64,000 nucleotides of DNA from Tetrahymena thermophila SB210 (taxonomy: Eukaryota; Ciliophora; Oligohymenophorea; Hymenostomatida; Tetrahymenidae): positions 19,175-83,174 of the forward strand of contig NW_002476175.1 in the NCBI RefSeq assembly GCF_000189635.1. Reading direction: 5' to 3'. This document shows, in pieces, positions 45,638-59,412 of this stretch. A program made the position numbers and the translations under genes. How positions within the stretch are numbered: the first letter of the stretch is position 1; every line of letters starts with the position of its first letter. The notes below the pieces were generated by a model, which was not told where the DNA came from, did not search any database, and saw nothing but the letters and a program-made list of their open reading frames with translations.

Positions 45638-48600
45638 ATGAGTGATCAGAAAGTTTATGAAAAGAATAAAAGTAAATAAAATTTATAGATTAATTTGTTA
45701 CCATTGATCGAATAGGAAGGTAGTTAGCAATTAGAAAAAAATAAAACAGAAGAGAAAAATGGATAAGATACAAATTATCTAAGTGTTCCTGAAGAAAAGC
45801 AATATGATGAAATTCTTATATTTAAAAGTGCCATGGAAAAAGGACTTAAATTTAATAACTTAGAATAATGTTTTAGGCTCATATTTTCAACTATTAAATA
45901 GTTTATCACTGATTACACTTCAAAATTAGGTTTGAGATAAAGTGAACTAGCAAGAAACGAATAAGCCAATAACTGCTTGATGGTATGTAAATTGTTTAAC
46001 CCAATATTTAAATGTTTAATGGAACTTTACTATAGGAGTACAACAAACTTATGGAGTATTAGTGTTATGATTTGATAAGGATAGCTCTTGAATTTGTTCT
46101 CACAGACGAATGTGAAATAGGATTTTAGCTTAAACCTACAAAATCAAAAAAATATAAGAGTTAAATGTATATTTCTAAGCTTAAGTAGCATTTTAAAAAT
46201 AAAAGAAGAGGCTCTTTACAAAACCTTTTTACAAAGCTCTCCTTAGTGGAAAAAAGCAATAAAATAAACTACTTTGCTGAGGACTCAGATGAAGAGGGAT
46301 TCTTTGATGGTGTTAGTGTTTGCGATGATAATTAAACAGACACCGCTAGATCGCTGAAAATAAAAAATGTAATTTAATTTTGTAGTTTAAACTCACCAAT
46401 AACACTAATAATTAATATTGTTTCATGCAGACACTAAAAATGGAGTTTGTAGACAGTGACTTGAATTTTTAGCATGGAGGAGGAGTTTCAAACGCTAAAG
46501 TTAAAGAATTTGAAGAGAAAATAAAAGAATTAGAAAACCTTGTAAAAATAAGAGATGAACAAATATAAGGACTAACAACAGGATATATTAAAGATTTAAC
46601 TCACATGAAAGAAATGATTTTTCGTAAATAAAATATTGACGAAATAGAGTTCTATGAAGTGTAGTATTTCGATGGCACATCAAATTTAGATGAAAAAACT
46701 AGACTAGCCCTAAACGATAAACTCAAAACTCTTAAATAAAATTTTGAAATAAAGACAAGAGAATATGTAAAAAAAATTTTTTTTCTCAGCAATGAGTATG
46801 AGAAACTAAAAAAGTAGTATAACTAGATAGCTGCTAACAAGGGAGGTATATTAAAATTAATTAAGGCTAGCTCAAAATCTTAAATGTTTATTTATTTATT
46901 TCAATAGATACAATGGAAATGTTTAAAAAAATATTTGAGTGCTAAGAAAACCCATATATTTTATGGAAGTAGATTTAAGAAATTAAAGGAAACAAATTCT
47001 TTTTTGACGTATTTGAAAGATAGAGGCCAGAGTTTGGAATAAATTATAAGGAAGTAAACTAAATGCTAATGAGTAAAAAGGCTTATGAAAAAGAATACAA
47101 CTACTATAAAGAATAAAATGATGAATCTTTGATCAATTTAATTAAAAAATGCAGCGGTTAATTAGATGAAATAAGGTAAGAGTTAGAAGAGAAAGAAGAA
47201 GAACTTTTAAAATTAAAGTCAGAGCAGAAAGAAGATAATTAAAAGAAAATGGAAAGACAAATTGCCAATATGAAATCGTATCTTGAATAGAAGGAATCGG
47301 AATGTATTAAAAATAATATTAATTTTATTTATTTAAAGATAAAATTTTTTTATTATCAAAAATTAAGTGTATACTAAGTTTGAAAGTGATCGAAATTAGA
47401 TTGTAAATGAATATGAAGATGCTGATAAATGGAGTATTAAATCACTCTATTTTCGGTGGAGTTGTATAAATAAAATAATCAAGATTAAAAATTTGCATGA
47501 CAATTAAGCTATTATCAAATAGATATAGCAAATACTTGTCAATAACCCATTCTAAAATGACATAATTTTAAAGTATGAAAATAAAATTAAAGAAATTGAA
47601 GAAGAAATGAAAAAGGTTACATCTAAGTATGATGATCTTAATCTCTAGATTATTTATGAAAAAAGTGAAAAAGATGAAGCCTTGGCTGAAAAGTAAGTAA
47701 TCTAAGAGATGTTGGACTCTTCTAACAAAAAAATTATTGAATTAAAAGAATAAAACAGAAATAAAGAAAGTAGAATACAATTATATTAAAATATATTGAG
47801 CAGCATTTATAAGCATATTGGAGTTAAAATAGATGATTCGTAATTTGATGTAAAGATATTTTTATAAATGAATAAAAATTCATATTCAATTTATATATTA
47901 GGCTGTAAATTTAGATGATGAAAAGAAAACTTCAACTAAAGAGTTTAAAAAAAAAATGGCTAAAATAGATAAAACTTCTCTGAGAAGATTAAGAGAAGAG
48001 TCTATTATTGGGGAAAAGATGTTAGATACCCATGAAGAAATTTTCTAAAATTTGCCTACATAAACTGTTGGAACAATGACTGATTTAATGAATCTCTAAA
48101 TACCAATTGTGTATCAGAATTCTATTGAGAAATAACTTAAATAATCAAAAAAAGAAATAGCTGAATAATTTCAAAAATAATTTGACACTCTTCAAAATTA
48201 GTTTACGAATGAGATAATTTAGCAAAAGAAAAGCTATGAAGATGAAATTCAGAAACTCAAGTAAAATGCTCAAAGCAGGAGTCAATCTCGTAAAACTTCG
48301 ACAAGAAAGTCAGATTTGATTTAAGCTGTTTAAGGTGAGTCAAAAACAAGCATATAAGAATCAGAACTTGAAGATAACATTGCAGATGATTTAAATCAAT
48401 AAGAAATAAAAAACATTAATCCTGTTTTTTCTATAGAACCTTAAAATAATAGAAAGTAAAATTTATATTTAATATAAATTTAGTTATGGATGGTTTTAAT
48501 TTTTTCCAACATATTAGATCATTCTTCCTCTAAGCACTTACTCAGATGGGGTTAGACAAAGAAGATTAAGAAGCGTAGACAGATAACGAATTTTTAGTTA

Positions 48601-50537
48601 ATTATGAAACTACAATTGAGAATTAAAAGAAATAAATTGATAATTGTTAAGAAGAAAATAATAAACTTTTATCTTAAATTGCTATGCTTTAATAAGATCT
48701 CCAAAAATTAAAAGAGCGTCCAATAGTAATTACAGATTAAAGATTATAAAACACGGGTTCTTTCTTGATGACACCTCAAAAGACTATAAGAAGTGACCAT
48801 CAATTAGTTGAAACAGATGGTAGACCATACAATAATATTGCAGATTTCATTTAAGAGCAAGATTACAAAGTAGATATGAATAATTAGCAATAATAGGAAT
48901 CTGGTTATGCCAGCCCTGACTCAACAGAAAATAGATTAACATCTTAATTTATTACAAAAAAAAATAACTTATCTAGTAAAGAAGGAATAACTATTAAAAG
49001 AGATAGTTCAAAACCAATAAAGTAATTTTAATTTATTAATAACAAAGTATTTTTTTTTATAAATTTGATTTAAAATTATAAATAAACTCAGAGGCAAAAA
49101 GAAGAAAGTATTTGATAGACTATTCTAAGACTCTAAAGACAAAGCTAATCGACTCGAGCTGTTAAAAAAACATCTTGATTAAATAGAGTCATTTTAATGG
49201 GAAGAAATACTAACGATGCTAAATCTTTATTCTAGTAAAAAAAACTATTATTAGTTTAATTAAATTAAATTTATTTATTTATTTATTTATGATTTTTTAG
49301 CTGAAAACATTATATTAAATAAATAAATATAGAAGAACAAGACCAAAGCAATGATGAAGCTTTTTATTACTTATAATAAAAAATACTTTAAGATAAGGTA
49401 ATCCCTTATGCTGAAAGAAACTAAGCAGCAAAGTAATTTTTTGATTTCAAAAAAATAAATAAAAAATTATCTGAAATATAAATAAAGTCGAGAGAAGAAT
49501 TTAAGAGATTTTGTCCTAAACTAATAGACAGGAAATCTTACTTAGGAGCAAATATAAAATGTGCAAAATCAATCAAATTATCTAGTTAATAAAATGAATA
49601 AGATACAAAAAACTATTACAAGAGCAGAGTATTTTTATAAAAAATCACCAGAAAGAAATAGTTTTTAAATATCATAAGAGGGTAAATAAAATATTACTCG
49701 TAGGTAGTCTCTCAGCCCTAACTCTTAAAGAGAATGTGATGAGAATATAGTTACCACATTTTAGGAATTAAATTAGGAGAATTATGATAAAAAAAAGCAA
49801 TATATGGATCACTTGTATGATAATTTTAAAAAGCATAATAACAGGATAAGAAGTTCGATTAGTAATAACACATCATAAGATGATTAGTAGATGAAAATAT
49901 ATTTCTTGGATAAGAAAAAAAGACTTTCTAATATACCTAGAATAACAATAGATGAAGCTAAAGGCCTCTCTTTCTATGATACTCAAAACAGAAGAAGCTT
50001 AAATAGTGGAACATCTCAAAGAAAAAAATCTATAATTCTAAATACTGAAGAAACAATTACCTCAAAAAATTCTTCTTATATAAATACGTCAAACTCTAGA
50101 ACTCAATCTTAAGAGAGCCCAAGAAATAAACTTTATTCCCATTTTAAATAAAGACCTATAAACTCTTCATAAGGTAAAAACTAAATTTATAATAATCTTT
50201 ATATAATTTTTTTATATAGAAAATAAAAGGTTAATTACAAAAAGGACAGTTATAAATACAGAGAAAGTGTAATTTATATTAATGAAAATAATAGATGTTA
50301 AATTTAATAATTTTTATAATTTTTAGACTCAAACAAAAAGATGATTAAAAAATGGCTAATCAATAAATCTCTGAAAAATGCGAAAAAATAAAAGATTCTA
50401 TCAAATTAACTATCAATTAAAATAACAGTGTCTTTATACCTGATTCTATATTTTCTATCATGAAAGGAAAAAATTATCAAGGATAGTAGTCAAATGAAAC
50501 TCCCAATAATTATTAGCACAACTTGAATCAAGAATGA
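45638..50537 (+). CDS. Large coiled-coil protein, ~1384 aa
   Basis: Eleven exons: 45638-45982, 46036-46368, 46431-46845, 46908-47303, 47368-47849, 47902-48455, 48518-49021, 49092-49234, 49333-49432, 49488-50173 and 50341-50537; 4155 nt, TGA stop. It begins MSDQKVYEKNKSKQNLQINL. Coiled-coil segments include FEEKIKELENLVKIRDEQIQ, LEEKEEELLKLKSEQKEDNQ and IKEIEEEMKKVTSKYDDLNL. The C-terminal third is Ser/Asn/Gln-rich and likely disordered. No catalytic domain was recognised, and its cytoskeletal role is inferred only from architecture. The last junction is the least sure: an alternative exon from about 50220 (ENKRLITKRTVINTEK) stays open to a different stop. Similar in style to, but not obviously homologous with, the gene at 34274. 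Confidence 0.75.
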
Positions 50538-50872
50538 ACAAAAAAATTAAATAATTTATTATCAAAATAATATTTTAGAGTAATCAAAAATTTAAAAATT
50601 AATTAATTAATCCTTATGTGTTATTTATATATATAATCTATTTCATATTTTAGCTTAGTTATAATAATTTTTCAAAAAAATAAATATCTTCTTAAAATAA
50701 AAAAATATTTTTATTTTTATTAATTCTCTAATAATTAATTTATTAGGACTTTTTGTACATTGTCATATTTTAATTAATTCATTGAATTATCATTTACTTA
50801 TACAAATCAGATATCAAACTACTTAATATTCTAAGATATTATAAATTAAGGATTATTTGAATAATTAAATAC

Positions 50873-51850
50873 TCAACTAACTTCTTAAAAATCTACTAAT
50901 CTGATATTGAAACCAATAGCAAGGTGATCAGAAATGTAGTGTCCGTTCATTAGCTTCATACTAGATTCATCAATTTATATTTATTAAAGTTTAATTTCTT
51001 TTGGCTTATCTAAAATAGCAACAATTTAGTCATAAATTTGATCATATTTACTATTTTAATTAGATTTACTCTTTTAACTCATTGTGCAATCTACTGGAGT
51101 ACCTAAAACAGTTCTTTTATTATCAAAGCAACCTTCTTTTGCTATTGATAAATTTTTATTAAAATCTCCTACCAGCAATATCAGAAAAGGATCTCCATCC
51201 TATTTATCTTTCTGTAAAGACTCAGAAAAAGGTCTAAGGCTTGAAATCTCTTTTTCTAATTTTTCTAAGGATGATTTTCCACTTGAGCCATCTTTTAAAT
51301 GAAAGTTACAAACTGTAAATATTCTATCATCCTTTTCAAAATAAAGAATTTAAGGCTTTCTAGTAAATTCAAAATCCTATTTTCCATAAAGTACAGCTTT
51401 TAATTTAAATAGTTTTTTTTTATATAAGCATGCAGTTATCTCAGGTCCCTAATATCCTGGTCCAGTTACTTCGTACTAACAATCCCAGATTTCATCAACT
51501 TAATTATTCTTATTTAACTTTTATTTCATTTATGTAAGAGCATCTGCGTCTTTAACTTCTTAGAAGCAAACAATATTTACATTTATATCCACTATCAATT
51601 AGCAAATTCTTTCTATATGCTTTTGTTATGTTTTTTCAATCTTATTAAGATTCCAAGTTAAAATTGATATATCTGCAACATCTTTAACTTCTTCTTATTT
51701 TAAAGGTTTACTGACAACACTTGTTTCTAGCTAATCTATAACATGTTTAAAGAGCTATTATGATGTTTTCACATCTTCTTCTTTATTTATTATTTTTAAA
51801 ATAGAATTCAGATGTTTCTAAATTTTTTTTTTTTTATCTTCAATACTCAT
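50873..51850 (-). CDS. Endonuclease/exonuclease/phosphatase-family enzyme
   Basis: One exon of 978 nt, 325 residues, TGA stop. The DNase I-like (EEP) fold motifs appear in order: LTWNLNK at 65-70 with Asn67, FQEVKDAD with the metal-binding Glu98, NFHLKDG at 182-188, GDFNKN at 228-233 with Asp229 and Asn231, and SDHLAI with Asp308-His309. The catalytic set for Mg-dependent phosphodiester or phosphomonoester hydrolysis is therefore present. The family covers AP endonucleases, deadenylases, inositol phosphatases and sphingomyelinases. Lacking subfamily hallmarks I can read with certainty, I leave the substrate open. No signal peptide or membrane segment. The first codons include a run of 13 A's. 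Confidence 0.85.
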
Positions 51851-52393
51851 TCCTCTTTTTTTTTGTAGAATTATCTCCTCTAATATTAAAAATTATAAAG
51901 TATTTACTTTGTAGAATATTAAAAACTTATATTAAAAGAATATGCTCAATAAAAGAAAATTTTTATAAAAAAGAATTAAAAAATAAAATATATTTATTTA
52001 TTAATATACCTCAATTAATTATTAATTATTTAAAATATTCAAATAAAATGTTAAAAATTAATAAAATTTTTTATTAATTATATCTAAATAAATATAAAAA
52101 TATTTTTTAATTTTGGTGAAAAAATATGGTGCATAAAAATGTAAAAATAATATTAATATCTATTTAAAGTAGAAAATAATTAACAAAATAAACGATTTAG
52201 ATTAAAATTGATTATTATTGACAGTAAAAATTCAATTTTTAACAAGTACTAAAGAATTAAATATTAAAATTTTAAATATAAAACAAACAATTAATCTAAG
52301 ATTTAAACACTTTATTCATTTTATATAATAAAATATAATACTAACTTATAAATAAAAGCACTTAATAGATAAAATTAGACTTCATATTTTTTA
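51851..52393. other. Divergent intergenic region
   Basis: AT-rich shared upstream region of the EEP enzyme (minus) and the pseudokinase (plus); nothing recognisable. Confidence 0.5.
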
Positions 52394-54279
52394 ATGAGTG
52401 AGGTGAAAGGTTAGGCGCCTGTTATGCATTAAAAAGATTTAATCATAGAAAAATGCGAAGAAATAAAATAAGTAGACTAGATTGAAGATGAGTATTTAGG
52501 AAAATTAATTTTATATAGATTGCATCCATACGTTAAATATGTAGCATCAAAAACAATACCTACATAATTTATTCAAAACTTCGCACAAAGGATATAAATG
52601 AGGCATCCAAATATATTTTTTTATATAAAAAAATCGCACTAAAATTAAAAGACTAATCAGCAAATGTTTAATGTCTTTTTTGAGTATAATTTTACTTCTC
52701 TTGAATAGGTAGTTCGTTCGTTATTTTGAAATTAATATTTTTTAATCATAACGAAAAAAAATATTATGAAAATTTATACAAATAAAATTATTTGTAAACA
52801 TAAAAGATGATTTAAAAGAGAAGAGATAATGGTTGGCATTATCCTGAAATAGAGTTATGGACTCTAATTAAAGAAGTAGCATCAGGGATGAATTTTTTAA
52901 TGGAACAAAAAATTCACCATGGAGAACTAAATAAGGCTAGCATATTTTTTGATGACGAATACCTTCTTTACAGAATTTATGATAACTAGCTTTTGAATGC
53001 TGATAAATATTACCAGTATTAAAAGAATAACTAAAGTCTCCTTATAGATACTGGGATGCTTCCTCCTGAATTTAATTCTTATGGTAAATAACATTATAAA
53101 CTATTAACATATAAAGAAGGACTTATTTCTTAATAGATATTTATAAAATGCTTATAAGAAAGCAAAATATTTTTTTAAGTTACTAATAATTCTTTATTAA
53201 GTAAGAATCAATTGATCAATTATAATGTTAAAATATAAATTTAATTTTTTTTGTTTTAATTAGATTTAATATAGTTCAAGAACCATTACAAACTTGATGT
53301 TTGGAATTTTGCTTTGATTATTTTGGAATGTGCTACTTTATAAAATGTGAAAGAGCTTCTTTATTCAAATAACACTTTGAAAACTGATTAGTTATAGATT
53401 TTAATTTAATCAATTCATGGCAAATATTCAGTTCCTTTTATAAATATTCTTTTAAAAATGCTTGATCATGACCCTCGTACTAGATTAGATTGGGCATAGA
53501 TTATAAGGACTGTTCAAAATGAGCCCTTAGCTAAATAAGCTCCTCCATACCAAGTTGAACCAACCCAACTTCATCCATCAAGATGTTTAAATAACTTACA
53601 TGAAATAGTTGTTGGTGCATAACCATAAAGTTCTGCATAAAAAGAAAACCTAAATCAAGATCAGCAGTCTGGAGGATTAAAAAGAGTTAGCCCTTAAAAA
53701 TAGCCGATTAGTGATTTATAAATCTACAATACTTAAAATTAATAAAAGATTAACTTATAAAGCAATGTTTTAAATATAAACAATAACTAAAATATTCAAA
53801 ATGATTAAAATGGATTTTAGCAATCTCATTTTAGTGCCAATAATATTGACTATGAAAATACTATTAGTAAATTAGATGCATTGTAATTTAAATAATAGTT
53901 TTCTGCATAGCAATTATCTAGCTCAAACCTTTAACCTTAACTACCTAAAAAAAATTAAATTTAATCTAGTTCTTAAGCAAGTTAAATAAATGAGCCAGAA
54001 AAAGATAAAAGTAATCAACAATCAGATTAAAATATTGAATCAGATTAAAATGTAGATATAAAATAGCATTTGCAAAAGAATATAGGAATTAAAATCAAAG
54101 AAAGTGAAAGTGCATAGAAATTAGAATCTACTCCTACTTAAAAATCAGCAAACTCTAATGCTTCAATAACTGGATTATCAGTGAGCTAAAGACTGATAGA
54201 ATTAAGTAAAAAAATATAAGAAACCTTAAAGCAATCATAAAAGTAAACTAAAAAATTAGCACAAAATGGACCTAGATGA
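52394..54279 (+). CDS. Protein pseudokinase, 535 aa
   Basis: Exons 52394-52708, 52807-53083 and 53264-54279; 1608 nt, TGA stop. The C-lobe fold is clear: LWTLIKEVASGMNFLMEQKI, then IHHGELNKASIFF where HRDLKxxN is expected, then PPEFNSY and YKLDVWNFALIILECATL (subdomains VIII and IX), and DHDPRTRLDWAQII (subdomain XI). Key residues are missing. HRD has become HGE (145), the Asn of the catalytic loop is Ser (150), the DFG position reads IYDNQ, and no glycine-rich loop or VAIK lysine is visible in the short N-lobe. It is therefore probably inactive and may act as a scaffold. The C-terminal about 250 residues are Gln/Asn/Ser-rich and likely disordered, ending in a basic helix. Substrate or partner unknown. 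Confidence 0.82.
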
Positions 54280-55084
54280 AATTTAGTTAGTTAGTTGGTT
54301 TGTTAATTAATTAATAAAGTATTTATTTGCATTTACATAAAATTTTTTTAGTTTCTAAAAATTAAAAAAATAGTCTATCAGATTTATTATGAATTTATAT
54401 TGTATTTAAGGATTTTTAATTATTTTTGCTTGATAAATCTCTTTATTTAAAATAAATAATTAACAAAAATTCTTAATTTACATTTTTTCTTCAAATTCAT
54501 TTAGAATATCATCTTTCAAATAAAATATATAAACACTTAAAATATTGTTTTTATTTTAAATATTTCATAAACATATTCATTAATTAAAAAAAATTCATAT
54601 ATTTTTATTATAAAAGATTTTAATTTTTCTGAATAGAAAATAATTTAAATTTAAATTTGTCATATTTTTTTATGCTTTATTACTACTTTCAATTAATAAT
54701 ACAAAAATAATTAATTTATTTTTATATTGTACTTAAAATTTATCTTAAATTAAATCTAGAAAAAGAAAATTCTATTTTAAAAATAAGAGACCATCTATTA
54801 ATTTTTTTATTTTCCTTAAAAAGACAAATTTTGTTGAATTTAAATACTATAAGGCCGATTAAACTTAATTTTTCATTTAATATTTTAAACTGATTTCCCT
54901 TAATAATTAGTTATTTAAATTAAAAATTCTTTAAAATTATTTTTAAATTTATAAATTAGAATTATAGACAGCAAATTTAAATCAATAAAGAACAAATCCT
55001 TAAAATCGAAAAATAATTATAGCAGTTAAGTTAATATTTTTTAATCTTAAATAAAGTTATGAGTATTGATTTAAGGGAAAATAT
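54280..55084. other. Intergenic
   Basis: AT-rich DNA between two plus-strand genes; no feature seen. Confidence 0.5.
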
Positions 55085-58000
55085 ATGAACATTTTATCGA
55101 TTTTTAAGAGTTAAAATAGCATTGCAGATAAATACTTTTTGTATTTCAGTTATTTAGTTGAACAGTAAAATCTTAGCAGTTAAATAAAAAAATATTTATC
55201 TATCTAATAATGTTATAAAATAAATAATTCAATGATAGGGAATTTTAATTTTTGTGGTATAACAAAATTAAGCAAATTTTAGTTAAGAGAGTTTCCTTTA
55301 CTTTATAAATTTTATAAGGAAGATATAAACAGATTTTATGAAGGTAAATAAACTTTCTGGAAAAAGTTAATGTAATCGCTAATTGAAAGACATCAATTAA
55401 ATTATAAAGAAATTTGTTCATTTAAAGTGAAAGATTGTTTGATTGATATATTCTATTGAATTCGAAAAATAATTAGATAAAAAGAAAAGATTTATAAAGG
55501 ATTAAATTAAAAGTATCTTCATCTACTTAATTAATACACATCTTTTGTAGGAGCTAAAATTTCTATTTTAAAATCAGTTAATAAAAGATAAGCCAGTCAG
55601 TCTTTGCATTATTAATTTTTATAAATATAAGATGATTAGAAAATTATTTTAGCTTAATCTTTAGGTAATATTTTCATTCGTTTATATTTTATTTTAATTT
55701 TTAAAATAAATTTACTTGATTGCTAATCATGTTTAAAATAAGTAGAAAGTTCTTATAAGCGGAGATCGCTTACATAGCAAAAGCAGCTTGCTTAAGAAAT
55801 AGAATTATATAATTTAAAATAAGTTAGCATACTAACCAATTTATAGTTTCAGCAATACAGGCAAGAATGATTAAAAGGATGCTAAAAAAGGCGATGATTA
55901 AAAAGCATAAAAATAAGAAAAATAAGATGATAAAAAAGTTTAAAATAAAGAAAACTAAAATGAGACAGAAAATAAAACAGAGTAAGATTAAAATGAAGAA
56001 AAAATGGGAGCTAAAAAAATATATGAAAAAATTAACAACTTTAATATCTTTTAGACCATGGACGAAGCCAGAGATTGGGTCGAAAGATACAGGATTAAGA
56101 GATTAAAAAATTTAACTGAGAAAAAAATGGCATAAGAAATAAAAGAGAGAGCAAAGTATGATAAATTAACTGATGAAGAAAGAACAGAAATGGATATTGC
56201 AATCATCAATTAGTTTTAATCAGAATAAGAAGAAGTAGACGAAGTAGATTTAATGTATTATATGTACTTCAATCAAAATAGCATATTAGGTAGAATTGCA
56301 GCTAAACTTTAAATGATCAAGTGCATTGTTTTCCATAAAAAACTGTAAAGATTTTTAAATAATTATAAACAATATATTTAAATTATAGAAATGCCTTTAA
56401 AATAGATTTAAGAAAATTATTTAATTTTATGCTTTTAATTTATTAGTTTAGAATAAAAGATGGAATACTATGAAACCTTGATGGTTAACTTGGGATATAA
56501 TAGACGTTTATTAAATTAATCACTTCCCATTTTGCATAATGAACTCTAAAAAATGTTTCATTAAAGACTTCCTGATTATTACACTATGACTAGATGGGAA
56601 CTTTATAAGGTATAGTTTTTATAGGAGTAAGAATACTTTTGTAATTAAAGTTTTTAAAAAAAAGCAAATGAAACACAGATTAGATAAATAGTTTGGAAAA
56701 TTACATGTTGAATTTGAGTAAGATTAATATGGCAATATTATTTATAAAGAAACCGAAGAAAATAAGCAGGAAAGTGAAAGTAAGGAAGAGGAAACTAAAA
56801 AAGATCCTGAAGAAGCCAAGGAAGAACTTAACAACGATTAGATTCAAGAAAAGTTTAGATAATTAAATTAATTTAATACTGGATTAGCTATACTTTAAGA
56901 TTTACCTGAAGATGATATGCCTGTTAAGAAGAATACTTAAATTAATAATGAAACTGAAGCATTAGAAAGAATTAGGTTATTAAATCATGTTGGATGGAAT
57001 AGAGCAGAAACAATTAAAAACTTTTTAGGCTAAACTGAGGCTTATCGTAGAAAAGCCTACCGTCATCACATTTTCTGTCTTAAAGACGAATTTGACCAAT
57101 TTATGAAAAACAAAGAATAAGTTGATTTAAGCAAGTTATCAGAAAAAGAAAGGTTGACTATGTTTACTGTTGCAAAGTTTGGTAAATTAATCAATCTTTT
57201 ATTTGTTACCAAATATAAAAATTTATGAATTTATTTATTTTTTTCTAAAGATCCTAAGGAATAAATGAGAAGAAAAATGAGATTGTGGTGGTTAAATAAT
57301 TAACAAATATTCGGTTTTGGTATTAAGTCTGAAGAAGATAAAAGACGTATTATAATCGATCTTAGTATATTAGAAGAGATGAAAAAGAGTAAAGAAGAAA
57401 TTCAAGAAAGCACATCAGGCATAAAAGAATCTTATAATGATTAGATGGCATCTAATGCTACCTCCCTTTACGGTGGTGCAGCCTTCTTACTGGTAAATAA
57501 ATAAATAGATCGATAGATCTATTTTCATATATTCCTAAATGATTTGTTAATTGACATTTAAATTAAATAAAAGGATAATACTTAGAAGAATACTAAAATG
57601 GAATAATGTTTAGAATTTATAAGAAAATATGATAAAGAATTCAGCGTTGAAGATTTAGAAGAACATGTTAAGGTATTTCATAAATTATATATTTCATAAA
57701 CCTTTTTAACTATATACTTTATAATTAATTAGAGTACATTTGAAACCGTTTACACAGCTCATCTTAAGGGCTTGATATATGAAGTAGATAATATTGTCTA
57801 AGAGTAAGCTCTAGGATACTTTAGAGCAGTTTGGAATATTTGGGGATTATAAGTAATTAATTAATTAATATTTTAAGTTTCTAAAAAAAATTAATTCACT
57901 CATTTAATTTAAAAAAGAAAATGAAACCTAAATTTTCTAGAATTTGGGGCACAGAAAAGCCAGTTTTCTCTTCTTGCGAAATTAATAGCTCTAACTAGCC

Positions 58001-58208
58001 AGAATTTAATTTCTAAATATATTTCTAAACTAACCATTGCTTCGTAGATGCTAAAGATGAAAAAATAATAAAAGATGGATCTTTAGAAAGGATTATGACT
58101 AATGGATATTAAGTAATTTGTATTTTTGATGAAACAGAAGAGAATGCTGACTATCAATGGAAAATTACAAGTGTTCAAGTACTTAAGAAGGATTTGCTCT
58201 TGGCTTGA
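55085..58208 (+). CDS. Unrecognised protein, possible Tim44-like C-terminal domain
   Basis: Model of eight exons: 55085-55436, 55485-55664, 55861-56609, 56665-57181, 57251-57492, 57574-57672, 57733-57852 and 57918-58208; 2550 nt, 849 residues, TGA stop. Exons from 55861 on are well supported; the first two and the 48-nt first intron are uncertain. A charged Gln/Lys/Asp-rich stretch (residues about 180-230) leads into helical sequence (MDEARDWVERYRIKR, EQMRRKMRLWWLNNQQIFGF). The last about 140 residues, with TAHLKGLIYEVDNIV, FSRIWGTEKPVFSSCEI and ICIFDETEENADYQWKITSV, resemble in layout the Tim44/mL45 domain of mitochondrial inner-membrane proteins. The resemblance is weak, so a mitochondrial role is only suggested. 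An alternative start at 55729 (MFKISRKFLQ, presequence-like) does not join in frame. Confidence 0.6.
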
Positions 58209-59412
58209 GACTTAGATATTAATTTTATTTTATCAGTGTTCAAAGAGAGATATAATATTTAAACAATTCAATTTTAATTATAATTTAAAACTTTATTTTA
58301 AAAAAAATTTAAATAACAAACAAACAAATAAGTATGATAAGCTACAAATTAAATGAATGATAAGTAAATCTTAAACATTTTGAATCATACTTACATACAT
58401 ACAAACAAACACACACACATACACATATATAATATATTTATTAGCAATGTAAATAAATAAAAATCTGTTTAAATAATTTGTCATCTTATTTATACTTATT
58501 TTGTATGTTTGAAGTTAAATTTAATTTTTAAAAAAATTAATTATTCAATTAATAATTCTTCTAAGTTTTTTAATATATCTGATAATTTTTCAAGACCTCA
58601 AATTCTTTGTTGAATTTTGGTAAAAACTTTTTTCTAGAGGGATAGTAAATAAAATGTTTTAATTAAATTAATTTGAAGCAATCAATAAATTTTTAAAAAA
58701 TTCAAAAATTCTTAATTTTTTTGATATTGCATTCCTCACTAGAGTATGTAAAATTTTGTATGAATAAAATAATTCCTCTGTAGCTAAAAAAAGAAATCTT
58801 AGATTAATAATAAATAATTTTTTTGTAAGATATTTAATTTTCAATTAAAATTATGAAATTGAATATTTATAAAAATAATAAACAAAAAGTAAGAAATATT
58901 TATTTATATATTATATTTTCAATTTAAATGTTTAATTAATTGATATTTTTTTTACTTTTATTTGATTTCATTTCATTCCGCTTGCTTTTTCATTTATGAA
59001 CAAAAATTACATGCAAGCAACAGAATTAACTAATAAATAATGAAATTAAAAAAGATAGATATATTCATATATATTAATTACCTTGAAAGTAAATTCAGAT
59101 AAATAGATACAATGCTTACTATATAAGCAATTGATTTTATTTAAAAAGTTTAGCACATACAAAAACAAACATAATAAGTATATAAGTTAATATAGTTAAA
59201 ATAATAGTAAGAGGAGGGAGGAGATATTTGAAAGGATTTTAGAATTGTAAGGTGATGAGTAATATATAGTTTAAATAGTTTTAGATAAACATATGCATTA
59301 AAAACGAGTTACTGACAAAAAATGAGATATATATTTAAGTTATTTATAATCTTGGAGTATATATTTTCTCATATATAAATTATCATTTTAATGATCAATA
59401 TGTTCAACTTAA
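58209..59412. other. Intergenic (convergent genes) with a simple repeat
   Basis: 3' flanks of the preceding gene and eS8. A CA/TA-rich simple repeat occupies about 58386-58438 (ACATACATACAAACAAACAC, then ACACACAT and TATATA). Otherwise nothing seen. Confidence 0.5.

Noticed and set aside
55867-56106. Lys-rich plus-strand frame (MIKRMLKKAMIKKHKNKK...)
   Set aside because: It is an out-of-frame reading of the Gln/Asp/Lys-rich part of the gene at 55085-58208. The neighbouring frame, with TAA/TAG as Gln, continues for hundreds of residues.
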